Below are positions 11,456 through 23,400 of a stretch of 64,000 nucleotides of DNA, in pieces. Location: assembly GCA_003117195.1 (NCBI GenBank), contig BDSI01000014.1:1-64000 (forward strand), in the 5' to 3' direction. Source of the DNA: Eudorina sp. 2006-703-Eu-15. Lineage: Eukaryota; Chlorophyta; Chlorophyceae; Chlamydomonadales; Volvocaceae. Every line of letters begins with the position of its first letter. The stretch's first letter is position 1. The position numbers and the translations under genes were made by a program. Under the pieces are notes generated by a model, which did no database searches, had not been told where the DNA came from, and was given only the letters and a program-made list of their open reading frames with translations.

Positions 11456-14400
11456 ATGTTCATATCTTCAACGAATTTTCACTGCAAAAATGTGACCTGG
11501 TACTTGGGTTATGTAAGTGAAGGTTCGGTTCCATCTGGTGACTGCCACACGAGCGATTTCCATGAGAAGGACGCGTCCAAGCGGCTTTGGTTTGAAAAGC
11601 ATGAGGCATCGGAGGTAAATGAGTGGTTTGCCTTCATGTTTCAGTTTCGAATTTTGAAACAGCTTCTCGGTCTCGTATGGCCCTCCCCGTTTCACCATCT
11701 CCCTGTGTATATTTTCAGTATCGTCGGCAGCTCCTCAACTGGTACGACCACACGCATCGCGTCCTCCCTTGGCGTCGGACGCCTCATTCCAAAAAGACGC
11801 CGGCTGTCAAAAATGCGGCTGTAATCGATGATGAGCATAACGTTGAGTTAAATATAAGTCACGCGCCAGCCGATCTCCCAGAGCAGCAGTTTGCCTACTG
11901 GGTCTGGGTCAGCGAGGTGATGCTACAGCAGACCCAGGTGAGGGGACCCGGATAGAGGCCGCACTGCAGCTTTACCATGCACTCTATAGTGCAGTTTTTT
12001 CCGATATGGGTCGCCCGCAATCGCTTTCGGGCGACCGGGGAGTACGAATCGGGCGGCCGTGTCCAGCGCTGAAAAGCGTGCAGTTTGACAGCTTGACGGG
12101 GACCCTCTCCATAATGTGGCATCAACGAGGAGACTTTGGAATCGAGATTACTTGCGGCTTTATGCGTAACCGTCTCAGGGTTGCGTTTCTTTCCTAGCTT
12201 AAAGGCATCCTGAAGCATCTCTAATAACGGTTGTCACAACCACGCCGCCTGCCAACACCTCAAGACTCCCCGTTTATGTCTGCATTTCTTTATGGAACGG
12301 GAGGCGTTGGTCCCTGCACCAATACATTTTTGACTTGGTGTCCGGGGGGCCCAATCTCCAGGTCGCTACGGTTATCCCATACTTCACTCGCTGGGTGGGC
12401 AAATGGCCCACGGTGGCCGACCTTGCGGCAGCGGACATCGACTCGGTCAACACCATGTGGGCTGGGCTCGGATATTACCGCAGGTAGGTCACCGTTGCTT
12501 TCTCAGCGGCGGTTGCAGGTTGTGACTCGGCAGGTGGATTGGCCTCATGGGAGGCGAGATTCCAACACGTTCTGGCGGTCGCCGTGTCGCCCTTCGTAGG
12601 GCACGATACCTGCTCGATGGCGCGCGCTATGTGGTGGAGAAGCTGGACGGGCAGTTCCCAACGACTGCGACTGAATTATTGAAGATTCCAGGTACAACAT
12701 AATGTCCTTTGATCCCCTTTCGGGGTCCGCTATAACGTTCATTCAATGAGTCCTTCGTCACTCATTTTGGATGGTTCTTGTGCCTAAACCGTGTGTGGCC
12801 TGGGTGAGCATGTTGGGGTTCACGACGCGCACGACCCCGTGCATTGATGACAGGTGTAGGGCCTTACACCAGCGCCGCCGTGGCGTCAATCGCGTTCGGA
12901 TTCCCAGCGGCCGCTGTGGACGGCAATGTAATTCGCGTGCTCAGCCGACTGCGCGCACTGTCTGGCGATCCCTCTAAGATGGCGGCAGTTCACACGGCCC
13001 TGGCTAATGAGTTGCTGGACCGCGAGAGGCCAGGATGCTACAACCAGGTGCGGGGTTGGGGTTGGGGTGGTATAACACTACATCGGCAGCTGTTGAACGC
13101 CACACTCATCTTCGGGCGTTTTCATACGAAATCATCGTTCGTCAGGCACACCACGCGCGCATGCACAAGGGCACAAGTCCACAAAGTTCAGCAAACTGCA
13201 GTCTTTAAATCAGAAACCTGCAGTGTTCTAGCGTTGTACTCAACGTTGACACCCTTCAGTGTCTGTGCCCGTTGGGAGGTGCTGATCTGGGCGAGAATCT
13301 GTCACTTGAAGCGGCATGGGTGAGCGTCCCCTGCCTCTTGCGTCCGGGTGGAAACTGTCCCGTAGGCGCTGATGGAGCTGGGCGCGACCGTCTGCCGACC
13401 CGTCAACCCAAACTGCGATGGTTGCCCGGTGCGCGGCGCGTGCAAGGCCGTGGCGGAGTGGGAGGCATACCTCGCGGGGGGCGGGTCTCCGGACGCAGAC
13501 GATGCCCCGCGTGTCACCCAGGTGAGCCAGTCGACCCTACGCCGGCTTGGTCGGCTTACGCTGACCGAACCCCTGGCCAGTGTGCACAATCGGATATAGT
13601 ACGCTTGGAACCGCCTTGTCGCCATCGCATGCAGTATCCGGGACGCAAGGCGGTCAAGGAGAAGCGTGAGCAGTCGGTGGCCGTAACGGTGCTGGAGGTG
13701 ATCTGCACCAGCCCAGCGCGGGCTGCCGACACTGCGGTTGCGGACGGTGCGGCAGGCAGGGCCGCGAGCGGGGACGCGGCGGCAGCCGCAGCGCCGGCGC
13801 AGCAAGTCCAGCCACCGCGTAAGCGGCAGCGGACGATGCAGGACTTCGCACTCGCCGCAGCGGCAAGAAAACAGCAGCAGCAGCAGGCGGCATCTGACAA
13901 GGTCACCGTGGACGCGAACGACAGCACAGGAAATGCTGCACCTTGCGGAGGCGCGACGCCAGGCGGAGGGGCGGCAAGCCTGGAGGCGCTGGTGGCTCGT
14001 GGTACACGACACTACCTGCTCACCGTGCGGCCGCAGGTGCTTCAGCGGGGCATGTGCTTTGTGTGGGGCAAGTGGTCTGGAGAGCGCCCAGCAAGGTCGC
14101 GGGGTGTGGTGGACCCTGGTCGAGTGATGGGCTCATCATGAATCTTTGAAATGCTGCTTCTGTAATCTGCTTTCCCTGCTCCTATATATTGCCGCGTGGT
14201 GACTGCTTCCGTCCTCAAACGGTGGTTCTGACTTTCACGTATTCGATGCCCTTGACGCTCTTGGATGCGCTCCGTGTGTTGCAGGGTGGGCTGCTTGCGG
14301 GGCTGTGGGAATTCCCCGGTAAGTGCACCTCCGGCTTCAAGACTCCGGGGCTCGTGGGCAATAAATCTCGGCCGCACTTCGTTGACTTGCCGATCAGAAA

Positions 14401-15358
14401 CGCTTGCTGGGTTGGGCTGATCAGCATGAATGCGTAAACACGCCTAGAAAGGGCCACCACAAACGGGTCATGCCCCAACCCATAACACGCCGTCCTACTG
14501 TACTCGTCAGGTGTCGTGCTTCAACAAGACGCGGCCGAAGGGGACGATGCTGAGGAGGCAGATGATCAGGACAGCCCGAGCCCTTTGGTCCCCGCTGCAA
14601 CGTCCACTGCCGAGCGGCAGAAGGTTTGCGACAGCCTGCTTCGCCGCCTGCTGGGCTCTCAGGTCCTGATGGGGTCTTTGGACGCCTCCGGGGCTTCCGC
14701 CTCTGCAACGACGCCTGCGGCTGCAGGCAAACAGCCTGCACCGTCGGTCGATGGCCATGAGGCGCCGCATGGGGTGCACAATCTGCGAGTCCTTGGCCGG
14801 CACGAAATGGGGCAGTATGTACACGTCTTCAGTCACATTCGGCAGACGAACTACATCCAGCGCGTGACGGCCCTTTTTGAAGGGGATTTCGCGACGCTTG
14901 CGCGCTTCGCCGAAGCCTCGGCTACGGCCGGGGCTGCAGCTGGAGGGGCCACTGACGGGTCGAAAAGCGCCAACGACACGGGAAGCGGCACCACAGCGGC
15001 CAGCGGTAATGCAACGGCCGAGGACTCCAAAGCAGAGGGCAAGCCCATCTCATTGGCGGCTGCAGTTGCAACCGGCAGCGGCGCGGCGAAGAAGCGTGTC
15101 TCGTGTGGCAAGCGCGGCAAGAAGTCGGCAGCCGCGGAGCTGGAGACGGCAACAGGAGGAGGCGCGTCCATCATGTGGGTGACTCGGCAACAGATCGAGG
15201 GCGAGGGTCTACCGCTGAGCTCTGGTGTGCGGAAGATCTTCCAGCAGGCCGTGGGCGCATCCGACGGCGTCGGAGGACTGCGTGCGACAGCGAAAGCTGC
15301 CGCGGGGAAGGTCAAGGCCGCAGGCGGGAAGAAGGGCGGCGGCAAGGGTGCCTCGTAA
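11456..15358 (+). CDS. MUTYH: Adenine DNA glycosylase (MutY/MUTYH), 9 exons
   Basis: Base-excision-repair glycosylase that removes adenine paired with 8-oxoguanine. Exons: 11456-11614, 11719-11937, 12362-12483, 12600-12691, 12854-13047, 13366-13521, 13635-14036, 14285-14318, 14511-15358; all junctions keep phase, giving about 741 residues. In order: [27 protein letters not shown] with the catalytic Glu; the helix-hairpin-helix [27 protein letters not shown] with the catalytic Asp; the 4Fe-4S ligands C-x6-C-x2-C-x5-C ([17 protein letters not shown]); then the NUDIX-like C-domain with [12 protein letters not shown] and the FSH triad (VHVFSHI) used in 8-oxoG recognition. It exceeds the human protein (about 546 residues) because Ala/Gly/Gln-rich stretches sit after the Fe-S domain (exon 7) and inside the C-domain (exon 9), and a basic tail follows. 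Exon 1 is the weak point: the ATG at 11,456 is the first in frame, but a possible GTAAGT donor near 11,509 could hide another intron. Confidence 0.92.
12711..12750. repeat. Short dispersed repeat copy in MUTYH intron 4
   Basis: A segment beginning GATCCCCTTTCGGGGTCCGC and continuing to AACGTTCATTCA is nearly identical to 16,950-16,988. The repeat is not part of the coding sequence in either place. Confidence 0.6.
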
Positions 15359-15789
15359 CGCAACTTGGCGCGCGGGATGGATATTGAGAGAGGGCGAGAG
15401 GGTGCAGGATGAAGAGGTGGTCCGCAGTGTGGGTTGCAAGCGAGAGAGCGTGCGAAGACAGGGTGAGATCCGAGGGCCATGTGCAATGTGTTCAAGCCAT
15501 ACGGTATCTGCGTCGGTGGTTGTGCGGCTTGGCGGCGGGCGGGAAAAATCACTCGAGAGGTGGCGGTGTTCGGGAGCTGACAGCGTTAGTGCTGTGTGTT
15601 TAATGAGAAGCCCGCGTTGGTGCTGTGTGTATGGCATCGCCTCGCCCAAAGACGTCGGGTTCGCGCCCGGGCGGTGGAGGGTAGGGGGCATACGATGCGA
15701 CGGCTACAGGAGAGAGGATGCACGTGACGGGTGGTTTGGCCGCCGTGCTGGAAGTGCGCAGCCACCAAGTCGCCTTCGCACGGGAGCGA

Positions 15790-15794
15790 TGTAA
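15790..15794 (+). terminator. TGTAA polyadenylation motif of MUTYH
   Basis: First good TGTAA after the MUTYH stop, implying a 3' UTR of about 430-450 nt. TGTAA is the usual volvocine polyadenylation signal. Confidence 0.55.
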
Positions 15795-16949
15795 CTGGTA
15801 TGATGTACCAGTTCTGGTGTTATATGGTCTCTGAACCTTACGCATGCGTCCGTATAGAGTTATATCGCTTTCTAAGCCAAAGGCTTGCGCGTTATCCTTA
15901 GGTAGGTACCCCGAGCGCTTCAAGGGTGCTCTCTTGGCTGGTCACTCTGTGTACTAAAAGCTGTGGAGCCTACCGACTGGAGTCTATTGTTCGTGATGGT
16001 TGGGCCCGATGGTCAGTAACCTTTGCGTTTTCAATTGAGGGGCGTTTTCTAGGTAACTCCTCTCGGGTGGTCTGGGTGCATGGCTTCGCCTGCCCCGTGC
16101 TCCGCGTCTGTGTCTGGTAGGGTGCCTCCTCGGGCAACAGCGATGCACCCTCGCCGCTCGTTTATTGGGGGCTGTGCGCGCTCCAATGTTTGAGGATGTT
16201 CAAGCCCCATGACTTAAGGCAGGGGCGCGTGTCGAGTTGTCAACGTGTACGGAAACAACAATCTCCGCCACCATGCTTAGTATCAATGATGTTACAGTGG
16301 ACCCCATGGGTGACAGCCGCACCCTCCACACCACACTGGAAAACACGAAACAGCACCAGTGTTGCGCACCGGACAGACTCCAAATGTGCTGTCTCATTGA
16401 GACTTCAACTGGTCGATGTACTACCAAGGTCGTGCATACATGGCGCGCTGGCAGCCGCTTAACGCCTCCTCGTGGACGGCTCAATCACAAGGATGGAGTG
16501 CCAATGGGTTTGGCATCCATATCGTCCGGGCCACAAAACGCTGTCCCAGTTCCAGTTCCCCCTGCTGCTGGACCCGACTGGAAACCTAACGCAGCTTATG
16601 GGTTGCAGTGTGGGCAGATGCACTCATGCGGCAGCTGAGAACTCTTTGGCAGCGCCTGTGCAGTGTGCGCCTTTACACCAGCTGTGAGTGACGGGCGCAC
16701 GCTAATGCGCCAATGAGCACGCGGACATCACAGTCAGGTGCCGCTACGGGTCGCGGTCTCTACGCGCCAGACCTCCTCTTCCGCAGGGCCCCACTTTGCC
16801 TGCGTCCCGGACGCGCACACCGGCATAGAGTAATACCATGTTGCAGCCGGTAAAATGTCCGCACCTCAGCCCTCTTGCTACCTGAGTTCCCAGAAGCCAC
16901 CGCCCGGAAACCCCGCCCGGCATACCAGCGCCTGTCGGTTCAGGCCTGC

Positions 16950-16988
16950 GATCCCTTTGGGGTCCGCTGTAACGTTCATTCATTCATG
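16950..16988. repeat. Second copy of the MUTYH-intron short repeat
   Basis: Runs GATCCCTTTGGGGTCCGC then TGTAACGTTCATTCA, differing from 12,711-12,750 by a few bases and small indels. Confidence 0.6.
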
Positions 16989-17233
16989 TCCATCTTTGCG
17001 GTGGACCCCGCGCCGGAGAATTACCGCACCTGCGCCGGCAGATGTCACTGCAGGCGTCCTTACCACCGGCCCCCTTTCACGTGAAGTCACGATGCATGTC
17101 AGATGTCACGGTCCAGCCTCGGGCCAGAACCTCAGTGTCCTACCCGAATCACTGTCATCGGTTGCACCCATGACACGACACGGTAACACGATTACAAGCG
17201 CTTGCGGCTGTAACCTGGTACAAGTGAAGTAAC

Positions 17234-17238
17234 TTACA
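17234..17238 (-). terminator. TGTAA polyadenylation motif of the unknown minus-strand gene
   Basis: TTACA on the plus strand, TGTAA on the coding strand, about 200 nt after the stop codon. Confidence 0.5.
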
Positions 17239-17434
17239 GCGCCGTCTGTCAAGACGTGCACTCTAGTGAAATGCTGTCACCCACCACATGCCGCCATGCA
17301 AGGGTATGCATGCAGGCCAACCCAGCCTGTGCAACGTGCGGTGCGTCATGGCAGGAGCGGCGGCGACAGCTGCGCTGTACAGCAGCACGTGCGTCACGCC
17401 ATGATGCATTCGACAGCCAATTCCAGCCACACCC

Positions 17435-20400
17435 TCACGCAACGCTTCCAGCTGCAGCCGCCAGCGACGTCCCCTGCCCCTGCTGGTGGTAGTGCATGTG
17501 TTGCATTTGTTGCTGCTGCAGCAGCATCTCCTGCTGCTGCTGCTCGAGCAGGAGCTGCTGCTGCTGCATCACCGCCTCCGCCGTGGTTCGCAGCGGCAGG
17601 TGGTCCATAAGGCCCAGCCGCGTGTACTTGTCAATGTACCGGTGGACGAGCAGGTCGTTGACAACGGACGCGGGCAGTGGCTGCGTGGCGGGGTCGTACT
17701 GCTGCTGCTGCGGGTCGCCGCCGGCAGTGCAGGTGCTGGTGCCGCCCGGAGATTTGGGGCCCGTGGACGCCGCGGCGCGTTCCGCGCGGCGAACCTGGAC
17801 CGCCTGAAGGATTCATTCAGTTCAGGGGAAAACGCGCGTGCCATCAGCGGACGTCCCCATCGCATCGGCCGCGTTGCGGCAGCAGTGTATGAGCGCGAGC
17901 AGCCGAATCGAAGCCCGAATGTGCACGCAGGGGCTGCGGGCCAAACACTGTCTGTTCTTCGGACTGGGGCCGCGCCTCAACGGCATACCCAGAACACCAG
18001 CTGCCGGGACGCCGTTGCGCGCGCTGACCCCTAACTCCCTAACCCCAATTCCCTCGGCCACGCACTACCGAACTTGTGCCGGACGGCGGTGAATTGATCG
18101 GGTGTCCACCACCAGAGCACGGAGTGCACTGCATTGCACCATATCCATGGCCCTGGTACGCACCACCTGGCAGATTCGCCTGCTTTCTCATTTCGCTGCG
18201 TCTCTCCTTTGCTTGCTGCTTGCTTGCTGCTTCGTCCTTGCTGCTTGCTTGCTGCTTCGTCTTTCCTCTGCGCTAAGGTATTTGAAGATGTGCATAACCC
18301 TATGGCGCACCTGTACTCGAGCCGCAGTATCCGACAGATCCCACACCACGTCCAGGTTGCCGCGCGCCGCCTTGGTGTTCAGCTTCGCCCACTGCCCCTC
18401 CCACTGGCTCTGCTCAGCCTGCGAAGAGGCGGGGCAAAGTGAGCAGCAGTGAGTAGCTGACCGTGAAGGGCGCCTCCATGAAGACAGGAATGCGTGAGAG
18501 GGCGATGAGGAGGCGATGCAAAGGGAGCACTTCGTAAATGTGCGCTTGCGTCAACCATCTTACTCACGCCTGCCACGCTGCGACTTGTGGTCTCCACTGG
18601 TGGTGTGTTGTACCCTGCGCACCGCCCCGGGCCGCACCCCCCATTTCCGCATTGAAAGACCCACCTTCTGCCAGGGTGGCGTGCGAGCTCGCATCTTGAC
18701 CATCGCCATGTCCTCCATCCCCAGGTCCGACATGTCGCTGTCGCTGCCTTCAATGGAGTCGCCCAGCTCGAGACGGTCCTCCGTCCTGAGGGCACCGGGT
18801 GGAGAGGCAGCCGTCAGGCCTTGGCGGCTATAGGACCAGGGCCCGCATCACGACCATGCCAGGGCACGGCCAAAGAGGCCTCCACAGGGCTGGACCTCCT
18901 CGGTGGTGGTGTGACGGGTGGCGCGCGTCTGACCTCCTCGGGAGGGGCGGTGCGCGCCGTTGCGGTCCCCGCAGGGGCATCATGTCATACAGCGTGGAGC
19001 CTTGAGGGCGTCGCGCGCGGGTGCTGCTACGGTACCCGCAGCTCAAACGGCTGCAAGCGCGCGGGGCGGTAGTTTCCTCGTGACATGCTGGCTCCGCAGC
19101 TGAAGCAGAGATCATGGGATTGCACCACCATGCGACCAGATGACCTTCATGGCTGGGCCGGGCAAACCCTTGATGGGTATACAAGCAATCCGCCATGGCA
19201 GAACCGAGCCGCTGCATCAGCCGACTAGGCAGGGGACGAGGCAGCCGACTAGGCAGGGGACGAGGCAGGGGACGAGGCAGGGGACGAGGCAGGGGACGAG
19301 GCAGGGGACGAGGCAGGGGACGAGGCATCTTCCGCAAGGGCCACTCACTCCGTCGCGAGGTCAAGGTTCTTGTTGAGGCGCGTCCACTTGGCGCGGGCCA
19401 CTGCGCTCCCGCCGTGCTGCACGTTGTCGCCGCTGCTGCCCCGCCGCACGGCCGCCACCATGGCACCCACTATGCTCTTCTGCGGGCGCGACGAGTCCGG
19501 GCGGCGGGCCACGCATGTCCCTTGGTGGGTCACTCTCTGGGCAACGTCGGATGACCTGCCCTTGTACACACGGCCGCAGGCCGGGTGCGTTACTTTTGCA
19601 AACACAGCCGCAGGAGGTGAGCCAAGGTTGACTGGGACCTTCGTTCTGTGGGACCTTCGTTCCGACCAGTGTCATTTGCAAACAGTACAAGGCGGGGAGC
19701 CCGCAACACGAACCCGACAGTAAGTGTTACTTATTAGCGGGTCTCGCCGGCCAGCCACTCCCCGGACTCCGGTCAGTCACGTACCTGAGGGAAGAGCGTC
19801 TGAAGCACGTTGGCGGCCTTCTCCTTCTGCTTGCGCGTCAACGCCCGGCGCTCCAGCTCCTGTTTGAGCGCGACGCGCCGCTCCTTCTGCACCCGCTCCG
19901 CCTGCACGGTCGCATGTGCACCCCCGTTCGTGGTAAGGACCTACCACCTATCCCCTGGTGAGCCACAGCCGCATCCTTGCGCTGCTGCACTCCACGCACG
20001 AGGCAGGAACGCAGTTGCAAAGCCGGTTGGGTGACTCGGCGGCCTGCCCACACTCATTCGTCAGCTGCCCGAAGCTGCCTTCCCGCCTAAAGACGTTGCG
20101 TCGGTCGCAACACCAACAACGCGCCGGCCATCCATAATTGCACTGTTCGTTTGTTCGTTCTTATCACAAACCTAATCAATGAATTCGTGTTCACCTCTCG
20201 GAGTCGGGAGCATACCTCCCCCCCCGATCAAACCTTTGCTCTGCGCTGGCAGCAGCGCAGCTTCAATGTGCCCCGTCCCGCCCCAACACCACCCCAACCC
20301 ACCTCAATTGAGGCCTTTATGCCGTCCACCACTGATTGCGGATTGGCCAGCCATTTCTTCCGCACCAGCCAGCCTCGGATGTTGGCCTGTTTGCCGATGC

Positions 20401-23400
20401 GGACGGGGGACAAAGAGGCGAGGCACAGCCGGACGGCAAATCCATGAACGGCCATGAGCGACGAATCTGCGAATGCAGAAGGCGGACGCGGGAGGCAGCC
20501 GCGCTCCCCCATCACTCTCCACTGCGGTGACTTCCAACACCACGCATGATTATACCCGTGCCACACCTGTATTTTGCAAGCTGAGGTCCGGCTCGCGCGC
20601 ATCCGACCTTCCGACGCACCCGACAGCGCCCCCAACAGCGCCCGTCCGCCACGCAGCGCAGCACCATGCACCCACGCATAGCAACGCTCGTCACGACGTT
20701 TCCCCAGTGACGCCAGACGGGAACAGGGTCGCCGACGCTCTAAGCCCCGGCCCCATGTGGACACGGCTTCAAAGCGTGATGGGCGCTGAGCCGCCAGGCA
20801 GGGGCCCGCACCAACCAGGTCGGGCGGGTCCCCAACCGACCGCACCCGACCGCACCCGACCGCACCCGACCGCACCAGAGCACACCCGACCTCACCTGTA
20901 GTATCGTCGCCAGGCTGTGCCGCATCACGGTCACCGAGCACCAGTCGTCGTGGCCCCCGAACTCCGTGAGGATGCGCCCCACGCGGCTGGTCGCCCGGAC
21001 GTTGGACTCTCCGCTGTGAGCGGCCTTGGGGTTGTTGGCCTGGGTCCTGCGGACGCGGGGCATCCGCACCGGGGGGGACGGGGGTACATCGACTGAAGAC
21101 CAGCAACCGAAGGCCCCGGAAGGAGGAGAGGCCACCCCTCCACCCGCCTCCACTCCCTACAGGGGCACAGACGCTGCCATTCTCTCGCTCGGCGCCCTCC
21201 GTATGTTCGAACATCAGGTCAGACGCAGCGCGGACTGGCACCCCACCACCACCCCAGGTCTCCCGGCTCCCGCCCTAGTCGTGACTCCTGACCACCCCAG
21301 CGGTACGGTACGGTACGGCACAGTACAGCACGGCAAGGCACGGTACCTTCGTCGCCACCGAGGGTTCGGCGGCCCTCGACGAGTCATGATGGAGCCCTTG
21401 GAGTGCGGCATCGAGTCCCATTCGCTGCTGCCGCCGCCTGCAGTCACACGCGAGCAGGTAAGTGGGCACCCGTTCAGCCAGAGCTTCAAACGGCACGGCA
21501 GGGGGCGGTGGCTCCGGTTGCGGCCCGGGCGCCCCAACGCATTCATCGGGCGCGAACTACGGTACAACGGAGACTCGGCTGCGCCGCCGAGCGCGTCACT
21601 CCCATCACATACGGTGCGATGTTCAATGAGAAACCCACCCAGAACCGCCCATACCGTGTGATGTGTTCGTGGGGGCGTGTCGGCCGTACGACTCCCACAA
21701 CTTTGAGCACAGCAAACACATTTCCCACAACTTCGAGCACAGCAAACACATTTAAGGACCAAGACAACGGCAGCAGCTAAAGCTCCCCTCCCACACATTC
21801 CTTCCTGTTTCCAGAATCGTGTTACACGTGGTATCCGGGTCGCGCGTAGGCTGAGAAACAGAAACTGATGACGGGGTTGACGGACAACAACGCGTCTGCA
21901 AGCCGGACGGGGCGTTGCTCACCAGGTGTCTATCGTACCTGTGCTGTGACCCAAGGGTCGGAGCGTGGTGGGTGCGGAGCGCGATGGGGATAGCCTGGGC
22001 GACTTCATGACCTCCTTGGGGGCGCCTGCGGGACATGGAGCAAGAGGGAAAGAGAGAGACACACACATACACACACATTTATTTTCGCAGGCTTCTTGTT
22101 AAACACACGTCTCGTAAGTATCCGGGCCTTCTCATTAAACACACATTTCCAATCTTCGCTATCCTCCTTGCATATCACTCACTCCTGCCTTGCCTGCTGA
22201 ACAACAAACACACCAGCGTTGCTGCGCATGGAGTCGGGGTTTTGCTGCGCACGGAGTCGAAACGCCGCTGTGTCGATGCCGTGCACGGCGTGGCACGGGC
22301 AAGAGAGCACCTCCTGCGGCCCCGCCGGCGTCCAGGAAGCGCCCCAGTGAACTCCCTCCGCGCGCACGACCGCGCCTCCGCGCGCGGACGACCACCCGGG
22401 GCGCGCCCTCGCGCCTCCCGTTCCCACCCACAAAGAGTCCCCGTTGCCGGCAACATCGCGGCCCGCACCTGGCCGCCCACTGGGACCCGAGCCGGGCGCC
22501 GCCGTCCGCTGCTGCGAGTGCTGTGGCGGCTGCGACGACATGGATTGGGGCTGCGCGGGCGGCAGCTGCGTAGTGACGTTTGCCATGGAGGGCGTCCTTG
22601 AGGCAGGACCGGTCTGCCCCAGGGCCGCGTACACGTTGGGCAGCTCCGGTGAAGAGGGCTGCGCCCCCAGCGCGCCCAGCGGAGTCGATGGCTCGCTGTA
22701 AGGGGGCGCATGGCGCGAAGGGCCGCGAGGACAGGCGTGCGGGGCAGCCGGGAGGGGCAGGCGGCGGCGTATGTGTGCAGTGAAAGTTCGCACGGGTGCA
22801 AGCACGCGGGGACAAGGCACATGCCATACACATCGCGTCACAGGGGCCAAAAACGACTCACGCTAACTCGTTGCATAACTCGTTGTATCACTCGTTGCAT
22901 GGAACCGAAACCAAGAGACGGGTGCTTACGTCATCTACGGGTCTTCAGCTGCTCACGTCATCCGGAGTGGCGAGGGCGGACACCACGCCGCTAGCGCAGG
23001 GGCGCATCGTCATTCCCCGTATTGCCACATAAGACAGCGAACCAACAAATAGTCACATATGACAGTGTTAGCAGCTGTCGAGCCTGGTTGTGACGGATGA
23101 CCGGCTGATGGGCACATCGAAGCTTTCAAGTCGTCAAGTAGTGGCGAAATAGCTAGCGCATGTTTCCGCCGCCGAATTCCCACCCGCCGCCCATCACATC
23201 AAGACTCACCCGTCCGGGCCACGGAGGTGCCCCCGGCCGTTCATGCTGGACCTCAGGGCCGTCAGCTCCTGCGTGCATGAGAGAGAGACACACACAGCGG
23301 CCGTGGAGCCCAGCAGCCAAAGAAGCAACCAGGGACCCCAACCCCCGGCCCATCCGTGTGTTTGCTTCGTCCCTTCCCAGGAATTTCAACGGAAGGCAGT

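Larger units (their letters stand above)
15359..17434. other. Convergent intergenic region, MUTYH 3' UTR and unknown-gene 3' UTR
   Basis: About 2.1 kb between two convergent genes. The left 430 bp is probably MUTYH 3' UTR and the right 200 bp the 3' UTR of the minus-strand gene. In between I see no gene: open frames are short and have no domain. It holds one reverse-oriented copy of the AAACACACA-type dispersed repeat (about 15,594-15,618) and a second copy of the short repeat found in MUTYH intron 4 (16,950-16,988). Confidence 0.7.

Noticed and set aside
17486..17807. Cys- or Leu-rich open frames on the plus strand
   Set aside because: They are antisense to the CAG/CTG-rich Gln tract of the unknown minus-strand protein.
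19140..19554. Plus-strand frames with (GR)n or (RQGTRQG)n
   Set aside because: Produced by the 12-bp intronic minisatellite.
20228..21241. Single 337-codon minus-strand gene
   Set aside because: It is a read-through of two real exons (20,896-21,046 and 20,303-20,386) and their introns.
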